NCBI RefSeq assembly: GCF_008831285.2
Contig: NC_045142.1
Span: 12,414,716 to 12,478,715 of the forward strand
Direction: 5' to 3'
Length of the DNA stretch: 64,000 nucleotides
From: Nymphaea colorata
Lineage: Eukaryota; Streptophyta; Magnoliopsida; Nymphaeales; Nymphaeaceae
This document shows, piece by piece, positions 34,285 through 47,200 of this stretch (its first letter is position 1; each line of letters begins with the position of its first letter). The position numbers and the translations under genes are program-made. Under the pieces are notes generated by a model. The model had not been told where the DNA came from and made no database searches. It was given only the letters and a program-made list of their open reading frames with translations.

Positions 34285-35902
34285 TTAGGCTGCGTTTGAT
34301 GCACAGGAAAAATCCTGTGCATCGGTTGAAAATGGTACGAGAGGTAAAAATTTACAATGTTAGGTGGTGAGTGCATCAAACGTCAATAAATTTACCCTGC
34401 AAAAATGGTATGACCGTGGAGATTTTAACCTGCAAAAAAGTCTGACCTCTTGAGGTCGGACTTTTTTGGAGAGATATTTTTGAGAGCCGTTACGCTCTCT
34501 CGTTCCTTTCAGCGCTTCTTCCCCTCTCACAGGCTCTTCCACTGCGTCTCCCCTTCTTCTTCAACTTCAACACCCTGACCTGCGGAAGAAAGGTGCTCTA
34601 GGCTTCCAGCCCTAATCGTTCCACTACGTCTCCCCTTTTTCTTCAACTGCAACGCCCTAACCTGCGGAAGAAAGGTGCTCCAGGCTTTCAACCCTAATCG
34701 TTCCACTGCGTCTCCCCTTCTCTCTCTCTCTCTCATTCATTTGTTGTCTTCAATGTGCTAGTCCTCAAAGTTCTTGAGCACCTCCGTCGTAGAGTGGTGG
34801 GAGATCTCGGATAGGCTGCCAGCAGTGCTTGTGGTGGAAGAGGGCTTCTTTGGAGAGGAGGAAGAGGTGAGGATCTGAGTGAAGGTCTGGAAGAGCTTGA
34901 GGAAGAGAGGAACGAGGAGGAACTTTATCAAGTTGGAGAGCACGCCTTTGCCTTTGGGAGAGATGCAGGAGGAGTCATCGTCAGAGGAACATCGCCATTT
35001 TGGTCCTTCTGCCAATGTTAAAAAGAGACATGGTGGTACTTGGTAATGGAGGAAGAGGGGTAATGGGACAGTCATGAAAAAGACTACCTTTTTTTGCACA
35101 GATCTTTGTTCAGACATGTTAAGATGATCTGTCTGGGTTGTTGATCCATCCTCTCCTATATGAGCGCCTCTTTGAGTTGGAGATGCAGGTCAAGTCTTAG
35201 TGTTGAAAGTCATAGCAGCAATGCTATTAATTTGCTATGCGTAAAGGAGTAGAAATAACTAGCTAGACCAAAATGGCGATGTTCAGTTAAATTCCTTCTG
35301 CTTTGGCTTATTTATTGGTAGGCAAAGGGAAATGGCTCGAAAACGGAAGAGCTATTTCCTGGTTCCAAGTTCTGGATGGTGATTAACAATTACAAAGATT
35401 TTTCAGTGTCGAGCGTTGCCAAATGACAATAAACTTGAAAAGTGCAGTGAAGGACCTATAGATTTTCTAGAAATTGTAGATTGTGAGAAGCAGCTGGTAG
35501 CATTCTCTGTTTTGGGTTTCTACTATAGCCATCGACTTATGCTCAAGGTCACTCTTTCATTAGTTAGAGGCCGTTTCAATTTATATTCACATGAAATTGG
35601 AGGAGAACCAATAACACAATAATTTTTAACGGTTAGGAAAAAAATCGTTTCAATTTATATTCACGTGAAATTGGAGGAGAGCCAATAACACAACAATTTT
35701 TAACGGTCAAGAAAAAAATCTCTATTAATTTTTACCATGTACATCAAACACAGTTAAATTTACTGTGCAAAAAACTTCCCTGTAATAAAAAAGGGCCTCA
35801 AATCGGAAGAGGGTTAAATTTCATCCTGTATTTTTTTCTAGAAAAATTTACCGTGGTAAATTTACCATGTTAAATTCTTCCTTGCAATCAAACACACCCT
35901 TA
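34285..35902. mobile_element. PIF/Harbinger-like non-autonomous element (34288-35899) inside the CACTA element
   Basis: The element is 1612 bp and flanked by TTA on both sides (34285-34287, 35900-35902). Ends are GGCTGCGTTTGAT at the left, and GGGTGTGTTTGAT reading in from the right. Removing it restores continuous flanking sequence. Just inside the left end is a hairpin, GATGCACAGG...CCTGTGCATC. It has no transposase. It contains an 85-bp-class tandem repeat (about 34535-34715), a 119-aa minus-strand frame (35117-34758), a plus-strand stretch (about 35330-35620, 68-aa frame), and a second duplication of about 76 bp at 35575-35725. The interior may include captured host DNA, but I recognise no source. 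Confidence 0.7.
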
Positions 35903-37233
35903 AGTCACATGTGTGTAATAAAAGTCATCCAAAGTGTTCAATGAATGTTTGACATCTTGTTTTGAATATTAAGATGATGTCGAAATTAAGTTAAATCGTC
36001 TTGCATGCAATAAATATGATGAATATGAAGACAGCAATGGGTCATCTACGTTATTAAAAAAGAGACAACCTTTAGAAAAAAGAAAAAGATTTGGTCATTA
36101 TTGATGATGCCACATTGAAGCAGGCACACCTATATGTTCTATTCAAACATCCCCTAGTCACAACAAATAAAATTGCTTTCAAATTAGATGATACTATATT
36201 CTTTTCATTAATTTAAAGAAAACTATTTTAACTTTTTTTTCCTTTCCCATAGATGCCACCGTGAAATGTTTTCACATAAATGTAAAAGGTGACATAGTGT
36301 AGAGATAGCTTACAAAGAAGAGTTTCCAAAATGGTTCAGAGAACATGGAAGTTGTTGTGGTATCTTGTTGTTAAATTATCACATACACAACTATTACTTC
36401 ATAAATCTATTGAATAATAACAATTATCATGTTCCTGTAGATTCATTATGAACGAGAGAATTGAAGAGAAGTATCAAAAGAAATTAGGTAGTTGTCTCAA
36501 GGACCATTGAAGATGAAAAAAATGTACATGGGATTCATTGTCAATGGATTTAGATTCCACACAAAAGAGAAAGAGAAGAAGAGAAAAACACAAAATAGTG
36601 TTGTTGTTGTTTGTGCATGGTTGTATCATTATTTGAATAGACAAAATGCAAATCCTTAGTTAAGATAAGTGTCATATTATTGCATTTTTTAAGATATTAC
36701 TGAGATAGAGTCTTTTGAACACATTAGGTTTGTTATGTTCAAATGAAAGTGGTTTGATGTATTCTCACCACTTAGTCGTAGCACCAAAAAAGATGAATTT
36801 GGATTCACAATGGTGAATTCAAAGTACACTTGTATGGAAGATGAACCATTTACATTAGCTCCTCAAGTGAACCAAGTTTGCTAGATCCAGTCGACTATGA
36901 CTGGAACACTGTTTTTTATAGATTCCTAGAGATTTATACAATATGCCACATCATTCCCAACAAAATGATGGATACAATTTGAGTGTAATTCCCATATATG
37001 TCAACGGATAGTTCTAACCATGACTGGATCAGGATAAACATAGATGGGGATGACATTGACATACATGAGCAAGGGCATAATAAGGGTGAAATAGATGAGG
37101 AATATTGTCTTTCATTGGTAAGTCATTACTTTCAAATAGTTAAATGCATAATACCATTCATAATAACTCATTTATTTTTATTTTTGTTCATTCATAGTAC
37201 TCATGTTTTCTCTTCACCTTATTAGATTTCATA

Positions 37234-39560
37234 ATGATTGGAGAAATGAAAGATTCAAATCAATATGTTGTGGATGTGCCATTACTAGACATTGTTCCTG
37301 ACACTGATGACCAATATGATCTACCTTTGTCAATGATCATATCTAACATTAAAGAACAAGATGATCTACCATCACTAGATGTCGTTCGTGACACTGAGTA
37401 CTATCAAATGTTCTCCCTAAAAGTAATACAAAATGATGAATTATTACAAATAGTACTAGATTCTGAAGATGATGATGATGATTGTGTATGACCAAGAAAA
37501 TGGATGAAAGCACATGATGCAAGTTCTCTTATTAAAATAGAAGAACCTAGCGAGAACATTAATGTTTTTTTGTGGATTTACTTTCCTTCTTATGTTGATT
37601 AGTTGTTTTTTTGTGCACATGATTTTGTTTCATGTAATAAGAACAACTAAAGAACAACTAGAACTCATATTTTTGGTTTATATGAGAGATTGTTGATGTT
37701 TGCAAATTTTAATTATTTTCCATAATTTCTTGTTATCTCTATATGTGCTCATACATGACAGGTTTTCATCATTATGAGCCTCATTGAAAACAATACACTG
37801 GCCTCTTCTCCAAAAGGTGGAAACACTAAAGCTTCTAATATTATTGATGGTAGGTTTTGGTCAATTTGATTAACTATTTGTTTGCAGTTTTGTAGGACAT
37901 GATAAAAATGCTAATGAACTGATGTGTTTGGCTGATAGAAAAGGTGTTAGAATATTTTTAGATGATGAAAAATGGAGCAAAAATGATTCTGCTAGGCCAA
38001 AGAATGACATATCAATACAAAGCTTATTTGCTAGGAAAATAGAAGATATTGGTTCTTACCTGAAATCTCCTCCATTGGACATGTCGATGGCTCTCTTTGT
38101 TCTTAAAACTAGTCATTATTTAGGTATGGGATACTCGGCAAAACACTTGCTAAAAATCTTTTACTGCTCATGAAGAGTATATTACTGACATGGTCTTTGT
38201 CCCTAGTAGCATGGAACTGCTAGGAACAAGGTAACTGCTCCATTTCTTCCCTGATGTGTTGTATATTAAACAATTTTGGTTAGTATTTTATTTTCTTTGT
38301 CTTGCTCTCTTGCACAGTTTCAACTTTAGAAATAGCAGTAGGGTTATTAACAGTGAAAAATCAATACCGAAGTAGAGAATAAAGAAGTTGACTAATGCAT
38401 GGGGTATAAACTCCCTTGTGTGTCATAGCTGACTTTTGGTGGCGAATGAAATTTTGGGAGCTACAATGTCATGTTTACTCTTAGACAGGTTTGATTCGAT
38501 GTGTCTCTGTCTTTAGGTCAGGTTTCATGAAAAATGTGTTGAATTATGCACAAATATCGGTTCTAATTATTGTTTTGTTTTCTATCTTCTTTCTTGTCAC
38601 CGTTAGCCTCTATTGAAATAAGGAAGTTTTAATGGGTTGTATCTGGGCACATCTTTTTTTTTTCATGCCATAGAGGAAACTTGAAGAAAGGATAACTTTT
38701 AAAAAGGGTTTCCAATAAAAAAAGTGAGTCTACATGATAAATTTAGTTTATGAAATTATGCAAAAGAAGACACGTTTGGCACATTCCGCTTTATTTTTTT
38801 CTTAATGATAAAAAAGAGTCATTGCAATCACAGGCTGTGCTCACATGGAAAAATGAGCAGTTCCATAGCAACTGACATTGGATTGCAATCTCATCCACCA
38901 TGTCCCTCTTAGTCATGTTTGGTAAGGAGCCTACATATGATGAAATCAACAAGATGTCAAATTGGGAAAAAATTGGGCTACATCTTGTTTGGCTATTCGA
39001 AGTATACCAACAACCTGCCATTTTGGTTTAATATTCCTTTCTATGTTGGCAATATGTCATTAATTTATCGGTAACAGGTAGTATGTGAATATGACATAGG
39101 TGTTGATTTAGGTGTGGGCGGTACATTATGACAAGGTACTTATTGGAAAAGTAGATATAGAGATTGTTGCTCATGTATGAGTTAGTAACTTAGTATGTTC
39201 ATCCACTGCTTGTCTTCTGCCATAGCTATTTACTCTATCTTATATTTGATGTTCATATCAGGAAATGAAATTAGAAAGTATTACAACTGCCAGCTCTCCT
39301 GCTCGTGATGCGCTTGAAGAGCAATTACCCCCTTCATCCACCAGTACGGGAGGTCAAATGAGCTCAAAAACAACAGGGGGCATTGACTGGTTCATCTAGT
39401 GGAAGAAGATCCTACCCATCACATGTCTCAAATGTTCATAATATTATGGATATAAATGTTCATATGCAATTGATGGGAAGACATCCTCAAATTGTTGTCA
39501 TGTGATAGAAGAGGTGGGAGATGCTCCTACATGAGATGCTTCACGGGGTACGGGTTCAAG
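37234..39560 (+). other. CACTA interior downstream of transposase; unrecognised frames
   Basis: Short plus-strand frames at 37234-37491 (acidic, with repeated D.PLLDIVPDTDDQ / DLPSLDVVRDTE-like units) and 37922-38173 (KGVRIFLDDEKWSKNDSARPK...). By position these could be relics of the element's second gene. I cannot confirm that. Confidence 0.35.
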
Positions 39561-39684
39561 AATGTATTTGTCCTTTGTATATTAAAGTTATGTATTATTC
39601 TTATTTGATAAGAGGATACAGCTGGGTCATGTGTACTACAATTTCTCATTCAATTTTATTAATATAAATTTCAATGTCCTATTG

Positions 39685-39793
<109 letters not shown>

Positions 39794-39814
39794 AATTTCC
39801 TCAGGCGCCAAGAC

Positions 39815-40221
39815 ATAAATCCCAATTTCTACTACTGGAAGGGACTAAACGATTTCCCAACGGCTGAGAATGTTGTGAAAAACAAACTTTTTTCCAACTG
39901 TTGAAACACAGGGATAACATTCATACTTCTAGACGGCCAACACGGTAGGGAAAGATTTTAATTCCCAACTTTTCGAATATGTTGGGGAAAAAAGTAATTG
40001 CCAACAGCTGTAGGTGTGGGCATTGCATGGTACCATTACCTGTGCCTAAAATTGTTGGGACTGATATAGATTACTCCCAACAGCTGTGGTCAACGGTAAA
40101 ACAATTCCCCACAAAACTTTTACGGACGACCCATAATCCGTTGGCAATTAAACTAGTGACGGCTATTCTATATTTTTGCCAACGTCATTGGCTGTTGGTA
40201 GTTTTCAAATATGTTGTAGTG
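39815..40221. mobile_element. Right subterminal and terminal region of the CACTA element
   Basis: Contains many CCCAAC / CCAACAGC / GTTGGG motifs in both orientations (e.g. CCCAACGGCTGAG, CCAACAGCTGTAGG, CCCAACAGCTGTGG), like the transposase-binding subterminal repeats of CACTA elements. It ends GTTGTAGTG at 40221. Confidence 0.75.
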
Positions 40222-41215
40222 TCTGTCGGCAGCTTAAGAAGAATTTGCAATGTCATATATTTTCTTCTATTCATTGTCCTAGATTCTGACTTTATTTTCT
40301 TGTTAACTAGGTTTGTTATCCTTGGTTGATGCTTTGGTATCTGTAGTGTGCAACGGGTGCATGAAGCATTGGTGCGAAGACTCTTGAGCAAGAGAAGTTA
40401 CGAGTGTATAGTGTTTTTTAAGTTCTAGTGTGCGCCTTTTAATTGGGTATTTAAACTTGTGTAATTGACTAATTACTTTGAACGTTTGAAGTTAAATATG
40501 TTTTTTTCCTTTGTTTACCAGTGAGTGGGGAGTTTATGACGTTCACTGCTTGGAAAAGAGGATGTAGCACTCTTCTTCCTGGACTTTATTGGTTGCTTCG
40601 GAACCAATGTGGTCTAAAAGAATAGTTCACCGATCGACACAGCGGCCATGGGAGTTGATAGAGCATCCTACACCTTTGGAGCTTAAAGTTAAGTATGTTT
40701 ATAGTGTGAGAATTATTTTATATCATTACAATTTGTACTGGCTGTTTAAGTAAAGAGTGAGAATTGGTGCATACCTATCCTTGTTTTTCAATGAACTGTT
40801 GCTTTCAGAATATCTGCACAGCAAAAATATGACGGCAGAGATGTCTTTGTCCTGTTCTACCATTTATCGGACAAGTGGAGGGGTGGCAGTTCAGAGCTTC
40901 ACCTCACAGGACGGCCCACACTAGCCCCATAAAATATATTCATTTGTATATCTTTGTTGTTCTGAAATATTAATTGTTTGTATGCATTAGTACCTGTAAC
41001 GGAAGTTCACTCATGAAATATATTTATTTTTATATATTTGTTTTGAACTATTAATTATATTTATTTTTATATGTTTGTTTGAACGATTGATCGTTTGTTT
41101 GAGTGGACAGGTACTTGCAAAAGGATTGAAGTTATTAGAACCCTCCAGTTAGAATTGATAACCCCGCTATTTATCCCTCCCACATCTGTGGAATGGAATG
41201 CTGGAAGCAGAGGGG

Positions 41216-44200
41216 ATGGAGGCAGCCGGAAAAGTAGGGGAGGTGGTGTGCGTGACGGGTTCTAGCGGTTTCATCGGTTCCACTCTCGTCCGCCTCCTCC
41301 TCCGCCGGGGCTATACCGTCCGCGGCACCGTCCAGAACCTCCGTAAACTCTCTCTCTCTCTCTCTCTCTGATGTCCATTTATCTGGAAGTCTGGAACGAA
41401 TATTTGAAGCTTCTCTCTCTCTCTCTTAGAGAATGAGAAGGAGACGAGGCATCTAGAAGCATTAGAGGGAGCAGATTCGAGTTTGCGTCTCTACCAGATC
41501 GATCTACTAGACTACGACTCTATCTTCTCCGCCATAAATGGCGTCGTTGGCGTCTTCCACCTTGCCTCTCCGTGCACCGTGGATCAAGTTACCGACCCAC
41601 AGGTATTGCCATTATCTTAATCGGCTTCGTCCTTTGCCTTTTTCGTTTATCATGACGTGGACAGTGGGCTCGTCACTTGTGTTTGGTGCCTGGTAGAGGG
41701 AGCTTCTTGAACCAGCGATACAAGGCACACTCAACGTCCTCAAAGCAGCGAAAGCGAGCGGCGTGAAGCGGGTCGTTGTGACTTCGTCCATTTCGGCCAT
41801 AGTTCCGAGCCCTGGTTGGCCAGCGGACGTTGTTAAGGGAGAAGATTGCTGGACCGACGTTGAGTACTGTAAGCAAAACGGGGTATAAATCGTTCTTCTT
41901 TAATTCTTGTTGGTTTTCCCTGATCTCATCGATTGTTCACGAGAATTCCTTCTTCTGATATAAACTCTTTGGCAATGGTGGTCTCAGTTGTGGTATTCAG
42001 CGTCGAAAACTCTAGCAGAAAAAGAGGCATGGAGATTTGCGAAAGAGACCGGACTGAATGTGGTTGTGGTTAATCCGGGGACCGTACTGGGTCCCATTCT
42101 GCCTCCTGCCATCAATGCGAGCATGGGAGTGCTTCTTGGTCTTCTTCAGGGTAAGTGACTTCTGACGATGAGAATGAGAAGTGAAGCTTATGGCTCAAAT
42201 TGGAAGTTTAATAATCTATCAACAAGGAAAGATGGAGAAGCTAATGTTCATGACTCTATATGATTTTCAAAGTATCGCCTAGATCCGAGTCTGTGCGTTT
42301 CTGGAGGAAGCTCAAATATGTGATTATGCTGCCTTCAGCCAATTTAACTACTGTTACAGTTCAATAATTTTCCCTTCATATAACTCTAAATCTCATAAAC
42401 ACTCTCTCACTCTCTGTCACACACACACACACACAGAGGGTGAATCAGAATTCCGCCAAATGGCAAACTAGTTGGATGGACAACCATACCATGCCTAAGA
42501 GGTGCATCCTGAACTTGGGATGCCCACCGATGATATATTTGAGACCAAATCTCTCGGTCGCATGTTCACCAGCTTGCATGTTTCTGTATTTTTCTGTGGG
42601 CACGCGTGCATATGTTGGTTAACCCGCCGTGTCTTATATTTACTGTGAATAACAGTGCATACAACCGAAAAATATGAACATGATACCATCAAAATTAGTG
42701 TCCCCTTTTGGATTAGAAGTGTCACTTCATGTGGTAAAAATTTCATTGCTTTTCCCCTTGGTAGTGTGTTGGTTGTGAAAACCAGCTTAATAGAACTGAA
42801 CATATATGAGAAAACCCTCAAAATTCATGACATTTTTAAATCAAAAGTATCAATCATAATGGTAAAATTGCATCGGTTTTTTTTTTTTTGGTGGGTTGGG
42901 AGGGTGTTGGTGGTGGTGTGGGGGATGGGTGGTAGGGAAGGTAAACTGAAGTCAAATACATTTAACCGGACCTTGAGAATTGCACATTCAGCAAAAATAT
43001 CATTTCTATGTATTGCTAAAGCATGATCTTGAAATTTATGGGATTGGAAGCCCCACGAAATTGTTTGTGGGCACGTCCTTTTTATAGGTGTTTTGGCATT
43101 CTCTACAATTGTCAATCTTCGTGAAGGCATGCTTTGATGCTCAATCCACATAAAAAAATTGTATCCTGAATGACTGCTTGTTCAGGATGGTTTTGGTTTA
43201 TGGATTTGAAGATGGCACTGCCTGGCCAATTCCATCCACAATATGGTGTGATTAGGATGATCAAGTACTGAAGAGGGTATTTGATTTGTGCTCTTGCGGC
43301 AGTGGGAACAAGGATGTTTCCATCCTGATATTCCAGGAACAAGGGTAAATTTGTGCCCCTTGGAACAACTACAAATTTGCTGCATAGATTAGAACTGCAA
43401 CGTTTTTGTGCTGCTGTCTAGCATTTGCATAGGTTGGAAAAACTTGGAACAGGGATACATTATGCTATCCCGGTGTTTGATTCCTGTGGAACAGGACTAT
43501 TGATTGAAAGTGGTGTTCTAGTTCTTGGATTAGGTTTTGCTTGTCTGCAACAAAGTCCAATAGTAAAAATCATCTGTTTTTGGTCAATGAATTCACTGTT
43601 TGCAGTGGATTTGAATTTGAACAAATGAATTTAGAGTCCATAGTACTGCTTTAAACAAAGTACTTGTTTTATTCTTAATACAAGTTATGAATGGTCGAGT
43701 TTGGGATCGCCTAAGTAATATGGACTCAGATATGTAAGGTCCATAAAACCTGATTAGAGCTTTTTGTAATTTGTTTCCCACTTTGGATTGGATCTGGACC
43801 ATGCACAGGATTTAAGGATGATGCATTTGTATATGTGACTTTTTGTCTATACAAACACATTACATTTTCATATTTACAGAATTATCATAGCCTATTTCAA
43901 ATCATGGCCACAGGCATATATATGCATTTGTTTCCACAATCAAAAGCTCATAAACCTGAATGCACGTGAAGATGAGCATTTGATAGTTTACCTTCCCGAT
44001 CACAACAAACACAAATATAACTTATTTGCACATAGTACTGTTGCTTTTGCACAGAACACATCAGAAACATAGGTCGTCAGCCAAATTCACAAACAATGAC
44101 TACAAACGTATATATAAACCTATTTCCACAACCAATCTTTCATGATCTTGTTCTTACATCAGAATAAAGTATAAACATATGTATAATATGTTTTCATATA

Positions 44201-47200
44201 ATACAATTATGATTGTATGTAATACACACAAACATGTGTAACTGCCAAAATTCACATACTGCATCATGTAGCACATTAATCTCATAAAGTTTTACCTGTT
44301 TCACATTCATTTGTCCATTGTTTCACATTTACATCACATAATTCCCAACTTGATTCATGTCATATCACATAATTCTGTCTTGCATTTGTTCATCCATAAC
44401 TTGCTTCACATAAATTCATTCTTATCCTGTTTCATATTCACATCAGGTAGCACATCTTACATTCATTCGTTTGTAGCTTGTGCCACATTCAGATCATATA
44501 ACCTGTTTCACATCCCATATCACATATAGTATACTTGTTTTACTTCACATACATCCATAATAACTAAACATGACTTGTTTTCACATGTCTATCATTGCCG
44601 ACTACTAAATATAGTTCAGAAACCAGTTTTCAATTCATTGTATGATATGAAGGGAGGAAATGTTTGGTTAAAGTTGTAACACGGCTGTGAGTGAAGTGTC
44701 ATGATAGAAACAAAGTTTTCCTGAGATGAGTTCAAGCCACATAAATGAAAAGAAAATCTGCAAGGAAACCATCATCAAGGCATTTAATTTGAGGCATCAT
44801 TGCCGTGTTTTTTGAAAGTCATAAAGCCAAAGAATGTCATTCACATATAACTATCAACAAATTATAGATCATACTATAATGAAAAATCATGTAGCATGAG
44901 ATGGATACAAAATCAATATAATGCATACTTTCCTTCATGTTAGAATACATACTTTCTTTCATGTTAGAATGCATGTAAAGAAAATGTAACAAAATGAACC
45001 ATGTTGGCTTACTGATAACAAAATTATTCGATGTAAATGTTTTAATCCTTCAGGTAATTGTTGCTAGCTCGATCTCATGATTGTTGATTATTTCCTCTTT
45101 GTTTTCCTGTTCAAATCATCTTCACAGACACATCAGAGTGAACTGTTTGGCATGTGTAATGGTGTATTCTGAAGTTACATGTACACATGCAGTGTGCATG
45201 ATCTTGGCAGAATCTTGCTCGTTATTTCATCATATGTAGTACATAAGCAACATGGACTCATGGAGAACTTACTAAACGAAAGAGAGAGAAAGCTATTGTC
45301 ACAGCAAGAGAGAAAGCATTCTTTGTCAAATGCAAGAGTCGTAATGCCTCTCTCTCTCTCTCTCTCTCTCTCTCTATGAATTCTCAGGCCAAACTATATT
45401 TTTCAAAATTTTTATAGGGGACAAAATTAAAATCCTTGAAAATTATAACCAGTAACTTCTTTTTTTCAAAATCTATGGGGGGCTCCTGAACTTCAACTTT
45501 GTTTGTTCTCCACTAAGCTATGGAACAGCAGATCCATTGATATTTGGAATATGCGGACAATCTTTTATATGTTGTGTCCATTGTTTGGCTTATTTGCTGT
45601 TCCGTGGAATATAGGTGTTATAGTTGTGGCATTCTACCGTGATCCAAATGCCCTTGGAAACACACCTATGGTTGCCTATAACACCCTGTCCCCTAACTAC
45701 TGCCTTATCGAAGTTGATGGATCTTTTACTTTGGGAAATGAACCCGGCCTTCTTAACCTCTAAAAGTTTCTACCTTCTGAACAAAAATGCCATTCTTTGT
45801 TATCACTTGGTTGAATGGGGCTAGTGTTAAAGATGAACTTGTACCTCTCCACCTACAAGCTTGCACACACATGTGCATGTACTTTGACACACAGACAGTA
45901 TTGCCTGTTCACTTTCTTTTTACTTTCAGAATTTAGAAGAAACAAATGGCTATTTGGATTTTTCTCATTGAAAATCTCCCTGAAACTGCAATAGCTCTAT
46001 ATATTCTATGATGATTGGGACTTTCTGATTAATTTAGATACCCATTTTGGATTTGGATGCTTTTTTATGTTTTTTTATTCAAGTGCTTTTAGTTGTTTGT
46101 AACCAATACCTTGTTAAAGAATTTTGGTTTAAGTTAGTTCTTAGTAGCAGGAAGGCAAATGTGCATGTTAGATAAGTTCTTTATTCAGGTAAAAAGAAGG
46201 TAATGCTTGTTCTTTTTGATTTTTTTATTTCAAAAGATAGAACAATAATTTGATTGCCTAAATGAGCTATCTCAGAAAATATCAGGATTTTATGTACTTG
46301 ATACTATAGGAAGTGGCCAACTCTTAGGCTGCTTAATTTAGCTGTGTCCCATGGATTATCCATTTGTCTCCTTTTTCATACCCCTTTTGACGTGCTACTC
46401 GTAGTAGAAAGTTAGAAACTTCAAGGAAAATGTTTACATTTCTGTGGTTTCAGTTGTAGCTCATGTGACATGAGGAGTTATACTTAAGCTGCCCTCTTCG
46501 TGCTATTGTTGTTGTAATCATTGTGTTATTATTCTTGTGCTGATATCATCATCTTCTTTCTTATTGTATTATTATTGATGCATCCATCTTTTTCCTTTTT
46601 TTGGAGGATTTCAATTATGTTCTTTGGGAGGGATCTTGTTGTGATCCTTAGCTTATTTACCGACCAAGTCTGTAGGATAAATATGTAAGTTTTCCTGAAT
46701 TTTTGGTCTTAAAATTTCATATTGCCACCTTAGATTGGCCATATATGGAACGTTTACATCATTTTCATAAATATCGTTTTTGGGTTTTTAATGGTAAGAT
46801 TTTCCCTTGGTGTCTTTAGGCAAAGTTATTTTTTTCATGAAAATCTTGGAAAAAACTCAGAAAACTTTAAAAAATAAAAAAATAGTTATAAATGAAATAA
46901 ATCAGAAACTAATAATAAAACATAAATAAAACTATATAAAAGTGATAAAAGGAACGTTGTAGTTATGATAAAAATGATGAAAAATAATTTAGATTAAGTT
47001 TAAATTTGAATCCATGATAATATCAATCTAAAAAATAAAAAAATGAAAGAAATGGGAAGCAATGGCAAAAAAAGACGTGAAAATAGCCTGATTAATATAT
47101 GTTTCCCTTTCATTCAAAAGTTGTAGCTTCATATCCATCCTGCACATAGAAGCCCATGGTAACTTATTCAGTGAGCGTACAATAGTCAAATGGATGTCAA

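Noticed and set aside
45503-45824. 86- and 66-aa frames in the copy-2-specific intron block
   Set aside because: Overlapping frames without known motifs and without counterpart in the paralogous intron.
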